From Candidatus Woesearchaeota archaeon (lineage in GTDB: Archaea > Nanobdellota > Nanobdellia > Woesearchaeales > GW2011-AR4): a stretch of 8,999 nucleotides of DNA. Of this stretch, positions 1 through 6,937 are shown piece after piece. Location of the stretch: the NCBI GenBank assembly GCA_016185865.1, contig JACPMU010000048.1:1-8999 (forward strand). The letters are read 5' to 3'. Within the stretch, counting starts at the first letter, position 1, and each line of letters begins with the position of its first letter. The position numbers were made by a program, and so were the translations under genes. A model generated the notes under the pieces. The model was given only the letters and a program-made list of their open reading frames with translations, was not told where the DNA came from and ran no database searches.

Positions 1-11
1 AGAGGTGGATA

Positions 12-818
12 ATGAAGTTTGATATTCCTAGGAAAGAGCATCCTAATTTAGAGCGCTATTACAAAGAGGACATTGACACGGCTTACAGGTTTGCCAATGA
101 AATATACAAGGAACTTGGCAGCTTGATAAGGGCTGTTGTCATATTCGGCTCAACAGCCAGAAGGACAAAGGCTGCAGGAGGGGATATTGACATTCTTGTA
201 ATCATAGATGACTTAATGATGAGCATGTCTCCTGAGCTTGTTGAGGCATACAGGCTTATCGTCCAAAAATCAATTGTCAGGATTTCTACAAAGCTTCACA
301 TCACAACAATGAGGTTCACCTCATTCTGGGAGTACATGAGAAACGGAGATCCAATAGCAATCAACCTTTTGAGAGACGGAGTTGCACTGATAGACTCTGG
401 ATTTTTTGACCCGATGCAGGCGCTGCTGAAAAGAGGCAAGATAAGGCCAACGCAGGAAAGCATATGGACTTATTACGCAAGGGCCCCAAATACCTTACAC
501 AATTCAAAATGGCATTTATTGCAGGGGGTGATTGACTTATACTGGGCTGTTATAGATGCTGCTCATGCCGCACTGATGAAAATAGGTGAAATTCCTCCAA
601 CACCAGAGCATGTTGCTGACTTGATGGAGCAGAAACTGGTAAAGAAGAAAATGCTCGAGCACAAGTATGTCACGATAATGAGGAACTTCTACAGATTAAT
701 GAAGATGGTAACTCATAGGGAAATTGTTGAGATAAAAGGCGAGGAATTTGACAGGTACTACAAAATTGCCGAGGATTTTGTCCACAGAATGAGAAGGCTC
801 ATAGAGCACGGCAAGTGA
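12..818 (+). CDS. MNT-type nucleotidyltransferase fused to a HEPN-like helical domain
   Basis: A 268-aa protein. Residues 40-66 carry the minimal nucleotidyltransferase signature: a strand ending in G46-S47, then D58-x-D60 (motif GDIDILV). These would bind the metal and NTP in transfer of a nucleotide to an unknown acceptor. The third carboxylate of the fold is not obvious; the strand where I would expect it reads KLHITTM (93-99). Residues about 150-265 are all-helical and HEPN-like, with a 'AAHAAL...G..P.TPEH' stretch at 184-200 and an R228-x6-H235 pair that fits the loose HEPN R-x4-6-H motif. MNT and HEPN are usually two proteins of a toxin-antitoxin pair; here they are in one chain, as in kanamycin-nucleotidyltransferase-like enzymes. 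The start is chosen from GGTGG at 4-8, three nt before ATG. It converges on the downstream gene with a 9-nt gap. The nucleotidyltransferase call is firm; the role and HEPN assignment are inference. Confidence 0.88.
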   Translation: MKFDIPRKEHPNLERYYKEDIDTAYRFANEIYKELGSLIRAVVIFGSTARRTKAAGGDIDILVIIDDLMMSMSPELVEAYRLIVQKSIVRISTKLHITTMRFTSFWEYMRNGDPIAINLLRDGVALIDSGFFDPMQALLKRGKIRPTQESIWTYYARAPNTLHNSKWHLLQGVIDLYWAVIDAAHAALMKIGEIPPTPEHVADLMEQKLVKKKMLEHKYVTIMRNFYRLMKMVTHREIVEIKGEEFDRYYKIAEDFVHRMRRLIEHGK

Positions 819-827
819 TTCAGCAAT

Positions 828-2594
828 TCATACGCTCAAAAACAATGCTATTGCTATAAAAAGCAGCAGCACAACAAAAAGGATAATCGCTGACTCCCAT
901 ACCAGCATTTTTCCGTCAATTCCGCCCAAAAATACATAGAACGGCAAAAATGCCGACTGGCTTCTGATTAATCTCACTGCCTGCTCTGCCGGAGTTACCA
1001 AGACAACTCCGCTTTCATCCCTGCAGTCCTCTATCTTCAGCTCTGATAAAAGGCTGTCGCTTGATGTTCCTTCATCAGTAAAGACGCTTGAGACAAGCGA
1101 ATAAGAGCCGCTTGCTGCATCATTGCCTATCTCAAACTTTACAGACCTTGTAAGCACATTGTAGCCTTTTTCTGCCTGCAGGGCAATGCCATTTTCAATA
1201 AATTTCAGCCCAAGATTGTCATTTTTTATCTCCAAAGCGGATTTGCTTTCATCTTCCTTGCCTACATTTATTATTTTGTAAAGTATTGTTATAATCCTGT
1301 CGCAGCCTATTGATAACGGGCTCAGGCTTAAGCTCAACAGCCTCAAGTCATGGGCTTCTTTCTCGATCTCAAGCTCAATGGTGGCTTCGTCTCTCTGCTC
1401 ATTCCCGTTTTCATCTTCGCCTTCAGCCTCGATAAATACATTATAAGTGTCTTCATCAGCATTAAGAGGCAATTTAAACTTGAGAGTTACTGTCTTGTCA
1501 TCCTGCGCGCTTAAGTCAAACTCATTTGACTCAGCGTCAATGTCATTTCCATTGGCTATGCCCTCAATTGTAACAACAACCCTTATGTTTTCTATGTCAA
1601 TATCCTGGCTTTGGTTGAATTCGTTCTTTACAGTTATCTTAAACTCCGCATCAGAGCCCGGCTTTGCTTCCTTGCTTATTTTTCCATTGTCGCGGATGTT
1701 GCTGCTTTTTTTGCCGTCAATTTCCGCATCAATATCTGTTATTCCCAGATTGCTGATTAAAATTCCTGTTACTCCGGCAGTGCCTGTGCCTCCAGAACCG
1801 CTTCCTCCGGTGCCTCCAGTACCTCCAGTACCGCCTGTTCCGCCTGTGCCTCCAGTTCCACCGCCACCAGCAATACACGCATCTCCGCTTATTGCCTGGC
1901 CTGTTGGGCAGCCGCAGATGCTTGCCCTTTGAATCAAGGCACCATCCAGGCAGAATAAAGGCAGTGTTGAAGAACATATTCCATAAGGGGTGTTATCATT
2001 ACATCTTTGTACCTGTGCTATACAATTGTCTCCGTTTATGACAAGATTGCCAGGGCATCCGCAAGTGCTTGCCCTTTGCACCAAAGCGCCATTCAGGCAG
2101 AATAAAGGCAAATTAGCCGAGCATTGCCCGCTCAATGTATTGTCGCTGCATATTTGCGTATTTGTCAGGCAATTGTCACCATTCATAATCAAATTGCCCG
2201 GGCATCCGCAAAAAGAAGCCCTGTTGACCAAAATTCCGTTGTTGCAGAAAAGAGGCACATTGAAGCTGCATTGCCCTGACACAGTGCCGTCGCTGCATGC
2301 CTGAGCCTGGAGCGCTGCTGTCTGGCACACTATAAGGCAGCCAGGGCCTCCAAAATTATCTTCACCTTCAAATGCCTGGCATCCGTTTGTTCCGATAGGG
2401 CTGCACCAGTGATTGTCGCCGTCTCCGGAATCACGGCACTCCACCCTTTGGTCATTTCCATTGCAGAATATGGCTGCGCCGCTGAAAGTTGGAAAAGAGT
2501 TCTTGGTGTAAGCCTGGGCGAATGCCGCATTTGCAAGCAGCACCATCAACACAAAATTCACGATAAAAAATTTATACCTGAATGCGCTTTTCAT
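828..2594 (-). CDS. Cys-rich-repeat surface protein with Ig-like module and C-terminal membrane anchor
   Basis: A 588-aa predicted secreted, membrane-anchored protein. Residues 1-26 form a signal peptide (basic start, hydrophobic core, ANAAFA then QAYT). Residues 27-97 hold six Cys (44, 53, 64, 72, 86, 90). Residues 98-244 are three tandem 49-residue repeats with six Cys each, spaced C-x8-C-x7-C-x11-C-x-C-x10-C and containing a CGCP motif. Residues 243-272 are a Gly/Thr linker. Residues about 283-524 are the Ig-like module shared with the two upstream proteins, including C431 and C524. The last 20-25 residues are a membrane helix with almost no cytoplasmic tail. The likely role is an S-layer-like or adhesive envelope protein; no enzymatic motif is visible. 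The ATG lies 1 nt after the upstream stop, and GTGAGG near the end of that gene can serve as its SD, so translation is probably coupled. No family name could be assigned with certainty. Confidence 0.88.
   Translation of the reverse strand: MKSAFRYKFFIVNFVLMVLLANAAFAQAYTKNSFPTFSGAAIFCNGNDQRVECRDSGDGDNHWCSPIGTNGCQAFEGEDNFGGPGCLIVCQTAALQAQACSDGTVSGQCSFNVPLFCNNGILVNRASFCGCPGNLIMNGDNCLTNTQICSDNTLSGQCSANLPLFCLNGALVQRASTCGCPGNLVINGDNCIAQVQRCNDNTPYGICSSTLPLFCLDGALIQRASICGCPTGQAISGDACIAGGGGTGGTGGTGGTGGTGGTGGSGSGGTGTAGVTGILISNLGITDIDAEIDGKKSSNIRDNGKISKEAKPGSDAEFKITVKNEFNQSQDIDIENIRVVVTIEGIANGNDIDAESNEFDLSAQDDKTVTLKFKLPLNADEDTYNVFIEAEGEDENGNEQRDEATIELEIEKEAHDLRLLSLSLSPLSIGCDRIITILYKIINVGKEDESKSALEIKNDNLGLKFIENGIALQAEKGYNVLTRSVKFEIGNDAASGSYSLVSSVFTDEGTSSDSLLSELKIEDCRDESGVVLVTPAEQAVRLIRSQSAFLPFYVFLGGIDGKMLVWESAIILFVVLLLFIAIALFLSV
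1485..1520 (-). repeat. 36-bp exact direct repeat, copy 1 (paralogue conversion tract)
   Basis: This stretch is identical base for base to 3274-3309, including all wobble positions. It encodes the FDLSAQDDKTVT core of the shared module in the 588-aa protein. Flanking sequence diverges to protein-level similarity. Identity at silent sites suggests recent duplication or gene conversion between the adjacent paralogues. Confidence 0.9.
1779..1868 (-). repeat. Low-complexity Gly/Thr linker repeat
   Basis: About 30 codons reading mostly as GGT triplets (residues 243-272 of the 588-aa protein) join the Cys-rich repeats to the Ig-like module. The 9-bp periodicity is imperfect at wobble positions, so this is a flexible protein linker more than a pure DNA microsatellite. 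It could still vary in length between strains. The 877-aa paralogue has a shorter Gly/Ala-rich linker at the same architectural position. Confidence 0.85.
1863..2303 (-). repeat. Three tandem 147-bp repeats encoding six-Cys modules
   Basis: The three units are 2157-2303, 2010-2156 and 1863-2009, each exactly 147 bp (49 codons) with no indels. Units 1 and 2 share 34 of 49 residues and units 2 and 3 share 31 of 49 by hand alignment. All 18 Cys are conserved in register, as are the PLFC, RAS and CGCP segments. The Cys density suggests small disulfide-stabilised knots. I recall similar 'C.D.T..G.CS' modules in other DPANN surface proteins but cannot verify that here. Confidence 0.9.
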
Positions 2595-2595
2595 T

Positions 2596-5229
2596 TTACA
2601 GCCTCACATACAAAACAATTGAAGTAAACACAAAAAATACAGTGAACATGAATGTGCTGAGCATCAAAATCTGTATGTTTTCATTTGAGCCTTTAAACAG
2701 GATTTGTGCAGCAGGAGCCTCCAATTTTTCAACGACTGTTTTTGTCTGTTGCTTTGGCGCTACGCTTGCTGACAGCAATGTTTGCTCATCTTCCAAAGCC
2801 CCAAACTTGGTGCAGTCTTCTATTTCCAGCTCTATTGCCTTTGTGTCCCGAAGCTCGCTGCCTTCTGAGTAGACTTTTGCAGTTATTGGGTAAACACCTG
2901 TCTCAACATTATTATCTATTCTTATCTTAAGCGACTTGGACAACGTATTGTCTTCAGTGCCTGAAAGTATTTCCAGCCCTTTCTCAGCAAAATCAATCCC
3001 CAAGGCATCGCTCTTTATTTCTACAGCAGCTTCGTCCTCATCCTCCTGCCCAACGTTTATGGCATTATAATTTACATTTAATTCCCTTGTGCAGCTTAGT
3101 GACTTGGGATTTATGCTAAATCTTGAAAACCTCAAGTCATGCTTTTCCTTCTCAACTTCAAGCTCAACTTCAATTTCATCCTCGTGGCCTGTGCCGTTTT
3201 CATCTTCACCCTCTGCCCTTATCAGGACATTGAAAGAATCTTCGTCAACATTAAGCGGCAGCTCGAACTTCAAAGTTACTGTCTTGTCATCCTGCGCGCT
3301 TAAGTCAAATTCCCTTGATTCAGCATCAAGATCATCTCCATCGTCTATTTCCTCAATTGTCACATCCACTGTTATGTCCTCTATTTTAAGACCCCCGCTT
3401 TTGGTGAAATTATTAAAAGACTTGATTTTGAGCTCTATCTTGGAGCCCGGCTTTGCCTCCCTGCTTATTTTTTCATTGTTTTCCAGATTATTGCTTTTTT
3501 TGTTGTCAACCTCTGCATCTACATCAATTATCTTCAGCCTGCTTCCGCTGGATGATATACCAGTGCCTGCACCTCCTCCTGCTCCTCCGCCTGCACCGCC
3601 TCCGGCAGAAGCATTTGCAACAGTCAAATTGTAAAGCTGGCTTGTTGTTGCTATTAAGTCTGTGACGCTGACATTAACCTCACAAAAGCCGCTAGTTGAC
3701 GGAGTAAATGAAACAATGCCTGTAGAGCTGTTTATTGAAATTCCGCTGATGTTTGACTTGACTGAAAAAAACAGCACATCAGCCTCAAGGTCAACAGCAT
3801 CAGCATCATAAAAATATGCCTGGTTTTGAGTTGCAGTTGTTATTGGAGCAGATGTTATAAAAGGGGCTGCGTTATTTGAAAAATTAACGCTTATGTCTAC
3901 TATTTCGGAGTCTGCTGAAATTCCGTCTGTCACTGAAAAGGCTATTGTGTTGCTGCCAATGTCTGTGTTTATTGGCTTCCATGTTACTGCTGCAATGCTG
4001 TTGCTTATTTTTGATATTGATATGCCTGAATGATTTGATGAATAGTTTAATATATCATTGTCAGCGTCGCTTGCTGTAATATTGAATGACAATGTTATGT
4101 TTTTTGTGCCTGATTTGCTGCTTATGCTGCTTAACACAGGAGCAATGTTAAAGTTGGTTACCAGCACATTCCACAATATTGACAATTGATTTAAGGAAGA
4201 ATCCCTTATTGTTGCATTTATCCTGTGCGTTCCGTTGTCGCTTAAGCTTGGAGTGTAGGAAAAAAATGCCATGCCTGTGCTGTTAAGAGCATTGTCTATA
4301 AGCCATGAGAAATTAAGCAATGCGTCGTCAGGATCAGAGGCATTCACATTAAAGCTTAATGTTGAATTTTCCATCAAAGTCAGGTTTAGGCTTGACGGCG
4401 AAAATGCCGCAATAAAAGGGCTGTTGTTTACTGCTATGTTAAATAATCTGTCTGAATTTGACAATCCGTAGCTGTCATTGAAGAAAATTGTCATATTGTA
4501 CTGCTTCTGCGCGTTTAAGCTGGTGTTCCACGGGAAAAACCACAAATCACCATTTTTTACCATTGAAAAATTTGTGCCGTTGAAATTGACAATTGCTGAT
4601 GAGACTTGTGAAGTGTCATCTGTTATGTTGATTGTTATACTGGTCAACGCGCTTACTTTTGTATTGTTGCCTGCTGGATTGAGCCATTTGTTAAGGTTTG
4701 GAGCAAGCCTGTCATTTTTTGCTCCAGGAGTCAAAACAGATAAATTGAATATTGCAGAATTCCCGTCAGGATACCTCCCTATAGACACATTCTCAAATGC
4801 TTTGCCCGATGCCTGTACATAAGCAACAGAATCAATTAAATTTCCTGATGAATTATACAGCCTGATTTCTCCGCCTGTATCTGCCAGATTAAAGTTAGAG
4901 GTTGTTATATTGATTATTTTTACTCCGCTTTGGTTTACATTTGGGTAAGTGGCATTAAATGTGCTGAAATCAGCTGCCAGAATGATAAATTCATTTGGAG
5001 AAATTAAAGCATTTAAGGTGAAATTGCCGCTTGAGGACTCTGAAAGATTCCAGTTTGACAGATTAACTAAAGATGGGCCGCTGTTGAACAGCTCAATCCA
5101 CTCGTGCTCAGGGTCATTAAGCCCGTTTGCAAGAATTTCATTTACAAAAACTGCTGCATACACATTTGACGATAAAGCTATCATAAGTTCCACCAATAAT
5201 CCAATAATCAAGACTTTTTTGAAAACCAT
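2596..5229 (-). CDS. Lamin-tail and Ig-domain surface protein, sequon-rich, C-terminal membrane anchor
   Basis: An 877-aa predicted envelope protein. Residues 1-25 are a signal peptide. Residues about 26-140 form a lamin-tail domain (LTD), seen in VNEILANG, EWIELFNSG, LSNWNLS and the 'ADTGGEIRLYN...LIDSVAY' segment. Residues about 175-540 look like four Ig/cadherin-like domains; the last, near 455-530, resembles He_PIG (SGISINSSTGIVSFTPSTSG). A Gly/Ala linker follows (543-556), then the shared module (565-806) with Cys 713 and 806, a spacer, and a membrane helix at about 851-874 with a very short tail. About 34 N-x-S/T sequons precede the linker but only two follow it, pointing to a heavily glycosylated outer part. 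I chose ATG 5229, which follows GTGGTGGGGG by one to four nt and sits 33 nt from the TATA box; an in-frame TTG at 5247 would leave almost no leader. Function is inferred as S-layer-like or adhesin. Confidence 0.88.
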   Translation of the reverse strand: MVFKKVLIIGLLVELMIALSSNVYAAVFVNEILANGLNDPEHEWIELFNSGPSLVNLSNWNLSESSSGNFTLNALISPNEFIILAADFSTFNATYPNVNQSGVKIINITTSNFNLADTGGEIRLYNSSGNLIDSVAYVQASGKAFENVSIGRYPDGNSAIFNLSVLTPGAKNDRLAPNLNKWLNPAGNNTKVSALTSITINITDDTSQVSSAIVNFNGTNFSMVKNGDLWFFPWNTSLNAQKQYNMTIFFNDSYGLSNSDRLFNIAVNNSPFIAAFSPSSLNLTLMENSTLSFNVNASDPDDALLNFSWLIDNALNSTGMAFFSYTPSLSDNGTHRINATIRDSSLNQLSILWNVLVTNFNIAPVLSSISSKSGTKNITLSFNITASDADNDILNYSSNHSGISISKISNSIAAVTWKPINTDIGSNTIAFSVTDGISADSEIVDISVNFSNNAAPFITSAPITTATQNQAYFYDADAVDLEADVLFFSVKSNISGISINSSTGIVSFTPSTSGFCEVNVSVTDLIATTSQLYNLTVANASAGGGAGGGAGGGAGTGISSSGSRLKIIDVDAEVDNKKSNNLENNEKISREAKPGSKIELKIKSFNNFTKSGGLKIEDITVDVTIEEIDDGDDLDAESREFDLSAQDDKTVTLKFELPLNVDEDSFNVLIRAEGEDENGTGHEDEIEVELEVEKEKHDLRFSRFSINPKSLSCTRELNVNYNAINVGQEDEDEAAVEIKSDALGIDFAEKGLEILSGTEDNTLSKSLKIRIDNNVETGVYPITAKVYSEGSELRDTKAIELEIEDCTKFGALEDEQTLLSASVAPKQQTKTVVEKLEAPAAQILFKGSNENIQILMLSTFMFTVFFVFTSIVLYVRL
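3274..3309 (-). repeat. 36-bp exact direct repeat, copy 2 (paralogue conversion tract)
   Basis: Second copy of the 36-bp identity, inside the shared module of the 877-aa protein. It lies about 1.8 kb from the first copy in the same orientation. Such direct repeats could allow deletion or exchange between the two surface genes. Confidence 0.9.
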
Positions 5230-5262
5230 GCCCCCACCACTAGGCAATGGTAATATGTTTAA

Positions 5263-5270
5263 TATATAAA
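5263..5270 (-). promoter_or_regulatory. TATA box for the 877-aa surface gene
   Basis: TTTATATA on the - strand, 33 nt upstream of ATG 5229, lying just 2 nt beyond the stop codon of the preceding gene. A start site about 25 nt downstream would fall near 5240 and give a short leader carrying the GGTGG-rich SD. The same 8-mer precedes the 357-aa gene. The internal promoter means genes two and three can be expressed separately from gene one. Confidence 0.6.
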
Positions 5271-5272
5271 TC

Positions 5273-6346
5273 TTATCGTGCCTTGATAGTCTTCAGATAG
5301 CCAAAAACTATGACTGCAGCAAGCACTATAATGACAGCTGCCCCCAATGCAATAGGCACAAACGCAGGCCCGCTCAAAATAGAGATTTCCTCTGTTGCTG
5401 TGACCTGCTCTCCTAGACTTTCCTGTGTTTCATCTTCCGGCTGGATTAACTCAATTTCCTCTCTATCTGTTATTTCAGGCTTTGGCGCTGTTCCTGAAAT
5501 GCAGTCCCTGACAACCAAGTCAGCGGTTTTTTGATCGAATAATACAAAGTTTTTCCAGTAAAGGTTTATGAAAATCGGGTAAGCTCCTGATCTTAAAAAT
5601 GAAGGCACTTCAATGTTCAAAGTTTTTGTGTATGTTTTTTCCTCTGCACTTGCCTCGTCTGAAGACTCCAAAGATATGTCCTTGTCAAAAGAATTTATGC
5701 CTAGATTGCCCGACTTGAACTCAAGCGCAACTTCGTTTTCAAAATTTGAGCCGGCGTTGGCAATTTCTGCTGTCAATTTTGCTTTCCTGTCGCAGTCTAT
5801 TGTGCCTGGGGTGAGCAAAACCCTTGTGATTCTTATGTCATGGCTCTGCTTTTTTACCTCAAGATCCATGTTAAGCTCAGTGATGTACGATGTCCCGTTC
5901 CTGTCCTCGCCTTCAACTTCTATGAGCGTGTTGTACAGGCCTGCATCAGCATCAATCGGTATTTGAAACTTGACATCAACCCTTTCATCATTTCCGGGCT
6001 CCAAATCAAAATCTATGCTGTCCTGTTCCAAATCAGCCCCGTCATCAATTTCCTCTATGACTATTGTTGCAAACACCCCCCTCAATTCCGGATCCTCTCC
6101 CTGAAACGTGTTCTCCACCCTTAAGGTAAGGGTTAAATTTGAGCCAGGCAAAACATCCACATTTATTCTTGTGCCGTTTGCAACAGGAACTGAATTGGAA
6201 TCTATCCTGTCCCTGTTCTCCACCCTGTAGGTGTATGCCTCGTCATAGTCAACATTTACATCTATCTCAGTTATCTGCAGCCCTGCTGCCAATGAAGCTG
6301 AAGCTGCCAAAATCATGAATAAAAGGATAAAAGCCAATAGTCTCAT
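5273..6346 (-). CDS. Minimal Ig-like-module surface protein with C-terminal membrane anchor
   Basis: A 357-aa predicted membrane-anchored exoprotein. Residues 1-21 are a signal peptide (MRLLAF... ending SLAAG). Residues about 25-282 are the module shared with the two downstream paralogues, with parallel landmarks: EEIDDGADL (98-106), EVEGEDRNG (143-151), LEVKKQSHDIR (162-172), Cys 185 and Cys 282. These two are its only cysteines, so a disulfide framing the second half is likely. An acidic spacer (284-326) leads to a membrane helix (about 328-350) and a basic tail KTIKAR. It has no added outer domain and only three N-glycosylation sequons. Being first in the block and minimal, it may be a base or spacer component of the envelope; that is inference. 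The ATG has AGGT six nt upstream and a TATA box 31 nt upstream. It is more diverged than the other two are from each other. Confidence 0.88.
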   Translation of the reverse strand: MRLLAFILLFMILAASASLAAGLQITEIDVNVDYDEAYTYRVENRDRIDSNSVPVANGTRINVDVLPGSNLTLTLRVENTFQGEDPELRGVFATIVIEEIDDGADLEQDSIDFDLEPGNDERVDVKFQIPIDADAGLYNTLIEVEGEDRNGTSYITELNMDLEVKKQSHDIRITRVLLTPGTIDCDRKAKLTAEIANAGSNFENEVALEFKSGNLGINSFDKDISLESSDEASAEEKTYTKTLNIEVPSFLRSGAYPIFINLYWKNFVLFDQKTADLVVRDCISGTAPKPEITDREEIELIQPEDETQESLGEQVTATEEISILSGPAFVPIALGAAVIIVLAAVIVFGYLKTIKAR

Positions 6347-6377
6347 TTTGTACCTATTCTATAGTGGTTATTTTGTA

Positions 6378-6385
6378 TATATAAA
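6378..6385 (-). promoter_or_regulatory. TATA box for the surface-protein block
   Basis: TTTATATA on the - strand, 31 nt upstream of ATG 6346, predicting a start site near 6355 and a leader of about 9 nt that includes AGGT. It matches the box upstream of the second gene in sequence and spacing, so the two may share regulation. Confidence 0.6.
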
Positions 6386-6539
6386 GGTTGTGTTTTTAAG
6401 GGTTTTTATAGGGTGGTTTTGAGAGATGGCGAAGGAGTTTTGATGAGCGAGTGCAACGAAGCGAACCGTTAAATGCCATGTTATGTGCCCCGATTGAAAA
6501 GAGAATGCAATTTGGTCGATTGAAGTCGAGTGAGCAAGC
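6386..6539. other. Intergenic spacer with purine-rich CGA-type motifs
   Basis: No convincing ORF, tRNA or known RNA was found here. The right half (about 6440-6540) is visibly less AT-rich than the following gene and contains repeated short words such as GAGCGAGTG, CGAAGCGA and GTCGAGTG. I recall such words in archaeal intergenic repeats, but only a genome self-search could show that. GTTAAATG (6468-6475) and AATGCAAT (6504-6511) recur, the latter inverted, on the far side of the next gene. Confidence 0.4.
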
Positions 6540-6541
6540 TT
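6504..6541 (+). repeat. Imperfect inverted repeat, left arm
   Basis: Starts with AATGCAAT, contains AGTCG and ends AGCTT. The - strand of 6864-6892 shows AATGCAAT, then GGTCG, then AGCTT in the same order. Only about 12 of 20 bases match between the conserved ends, and spacing differs by several nt, so this may be chance or a decayed element. Confidence 0.3.
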
Positions 6542-6806
6542 ATTTTCTATAGGTGATAATTAACGAATAAATAACATAAACTACAATAAATGGCAAAAAT
6601 ATATTTAGAAAATATGAAGCAATGGCCTCTAGCAGACTAACTTTACAACACTCAAATAGCGAATAAAATTCTCCTCTATTAAAACAATCAACAACTTGAC
6701 AAATTTTTTGAACAGAAAAATATTTATAGATAACAAAAGTTATCGTTAAAATTCCTGATAAAGCAATTTTCCATATTGTTGGTTTTAAAAATTTTTTCCA
6801 GTCCAT
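6540..6806 (-). CDS. Small two-helix membrane protein of unknown function
   Basis: An 88-aa protein. It opens with an amphipathic basic stretch WKKFLKPTIWKI followed by a membrane helix (about 12-30), has a short loop with four Cys (36, 41, 53, 54), and ends with a second helix (about 60-84) followed by a basic tail TYRK. The KPT-x-WKI opening is typical of small membrane proteins I have seen in DPANN and some bacterial genomes, none with a known role. G+C across 6541-6840 is about 24% by hand count. No SD is seen; TTATAAAT sits 24 nt upstream of ATG, which fits a leaderless transcript. Two Cys pairs could bind metal or form disulfides, but this is only suggested. Confidence 0.7.
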   Translation of the reverse strand: MDWKKFLKPTIWKIALSGILTITFVIYKYFSVQKICQVVDCFNRGEFYSLFECCKVSLLEAIASYFLNIFLPFIVVYVIYSLIITYRK

Positions 6807-6830
6807 AATTTAGAATTTAAATCAACTGCT

Positions 6831-6838
6831 ATTTATAA
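6831..6838 (-). promoter_or_regulatory. TATA-like box for the 88-aa membrane-protein gene
   Basis: TTATAAAT on the - strand, 24 nt upstream of ATG 6806. A start site about 25 nt downstream would coincide with the ATG, fitting a leaderless message; no SD-like sequence intervenes. The AT-rich context makes chance matches likely. Confidence 0.4.
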
Positions 6839-6863
6839 TTACCGAAAACTTCAATGAAAATGG

Positions 6864-6892
6864 AAGCTATACGAGCCGACCTCGATTGCATT
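6864..6892 (-). repeat. Imperfect inverted repeat, right arm
   Basis: The - strand reads AATGCAAT, then a GGTCG core, then AGCTT, echoing the left arm at 6504-6541. The two arms enclose the AT-rich membrane-protein gene. The match is weak; see the left arm. Confidence 0.3.
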
Positions 6893-6909
6893 TAATAGGA
6901 TGTTAAATG
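6889..6909. other. Short hairpin in intergenic DNA
   Basis: CATTTAA and TTAAATG pair over 7 bp around a 7-nt loop. It lies about 30 nt beyond the stop of the methyltransferase gene. The stem is AT-rich and may be only a by-product of composition. Confidence 0.3.
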
Positions 6910-6919
6910 TGTTAAAGCG

Positions 6920-6937
6920 AAGTTTTTATAAAAACTT
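6920..6937 (-). terminator. Palindrome immediately after the methyltransferase stop
   Basis: A perfect 18-bp palindrome (AAGTTTTTA and its complement) directly follows the TAA at 6938-6940. It contains a T5 run on the - strand, the kind of signal that ends archaeal transcription. The palindrome has no loop, so T-run termination is more likely than a hairpin. Confidence 0.4.

Noticed and set aside
1447..1932. Pro-rich + strand ORF opposite the Gly/Thr linker
   Set aside because: It is the antisense reading of the surface gene; its Pro runs come from Gly codons and there is no SD or domain. Other overlapping frames in 828-6346 were dismissed for the same reason.
2010..2303. CRISPR-like array from regularly spaced repeats
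   Set aside because: The 147-bp repeats are in frame within a coding gene, have no spacers, and conserve Cys codons. They are protein repeats.
5230..5247. TTG start at 5247 for the 877-aa protein
   Set aside because: It lies about 15 nt from the TATA box, upstream of the expected transcript start, and lacks an SD. ATG 5229 has both SD and spacing.
6441..6540. C/D-box sRNA suggested by TTGATGA
   Set aside because: No CUGA-type D or D' box follows at a plausible distance on the + strand, so the box match is probably chance.
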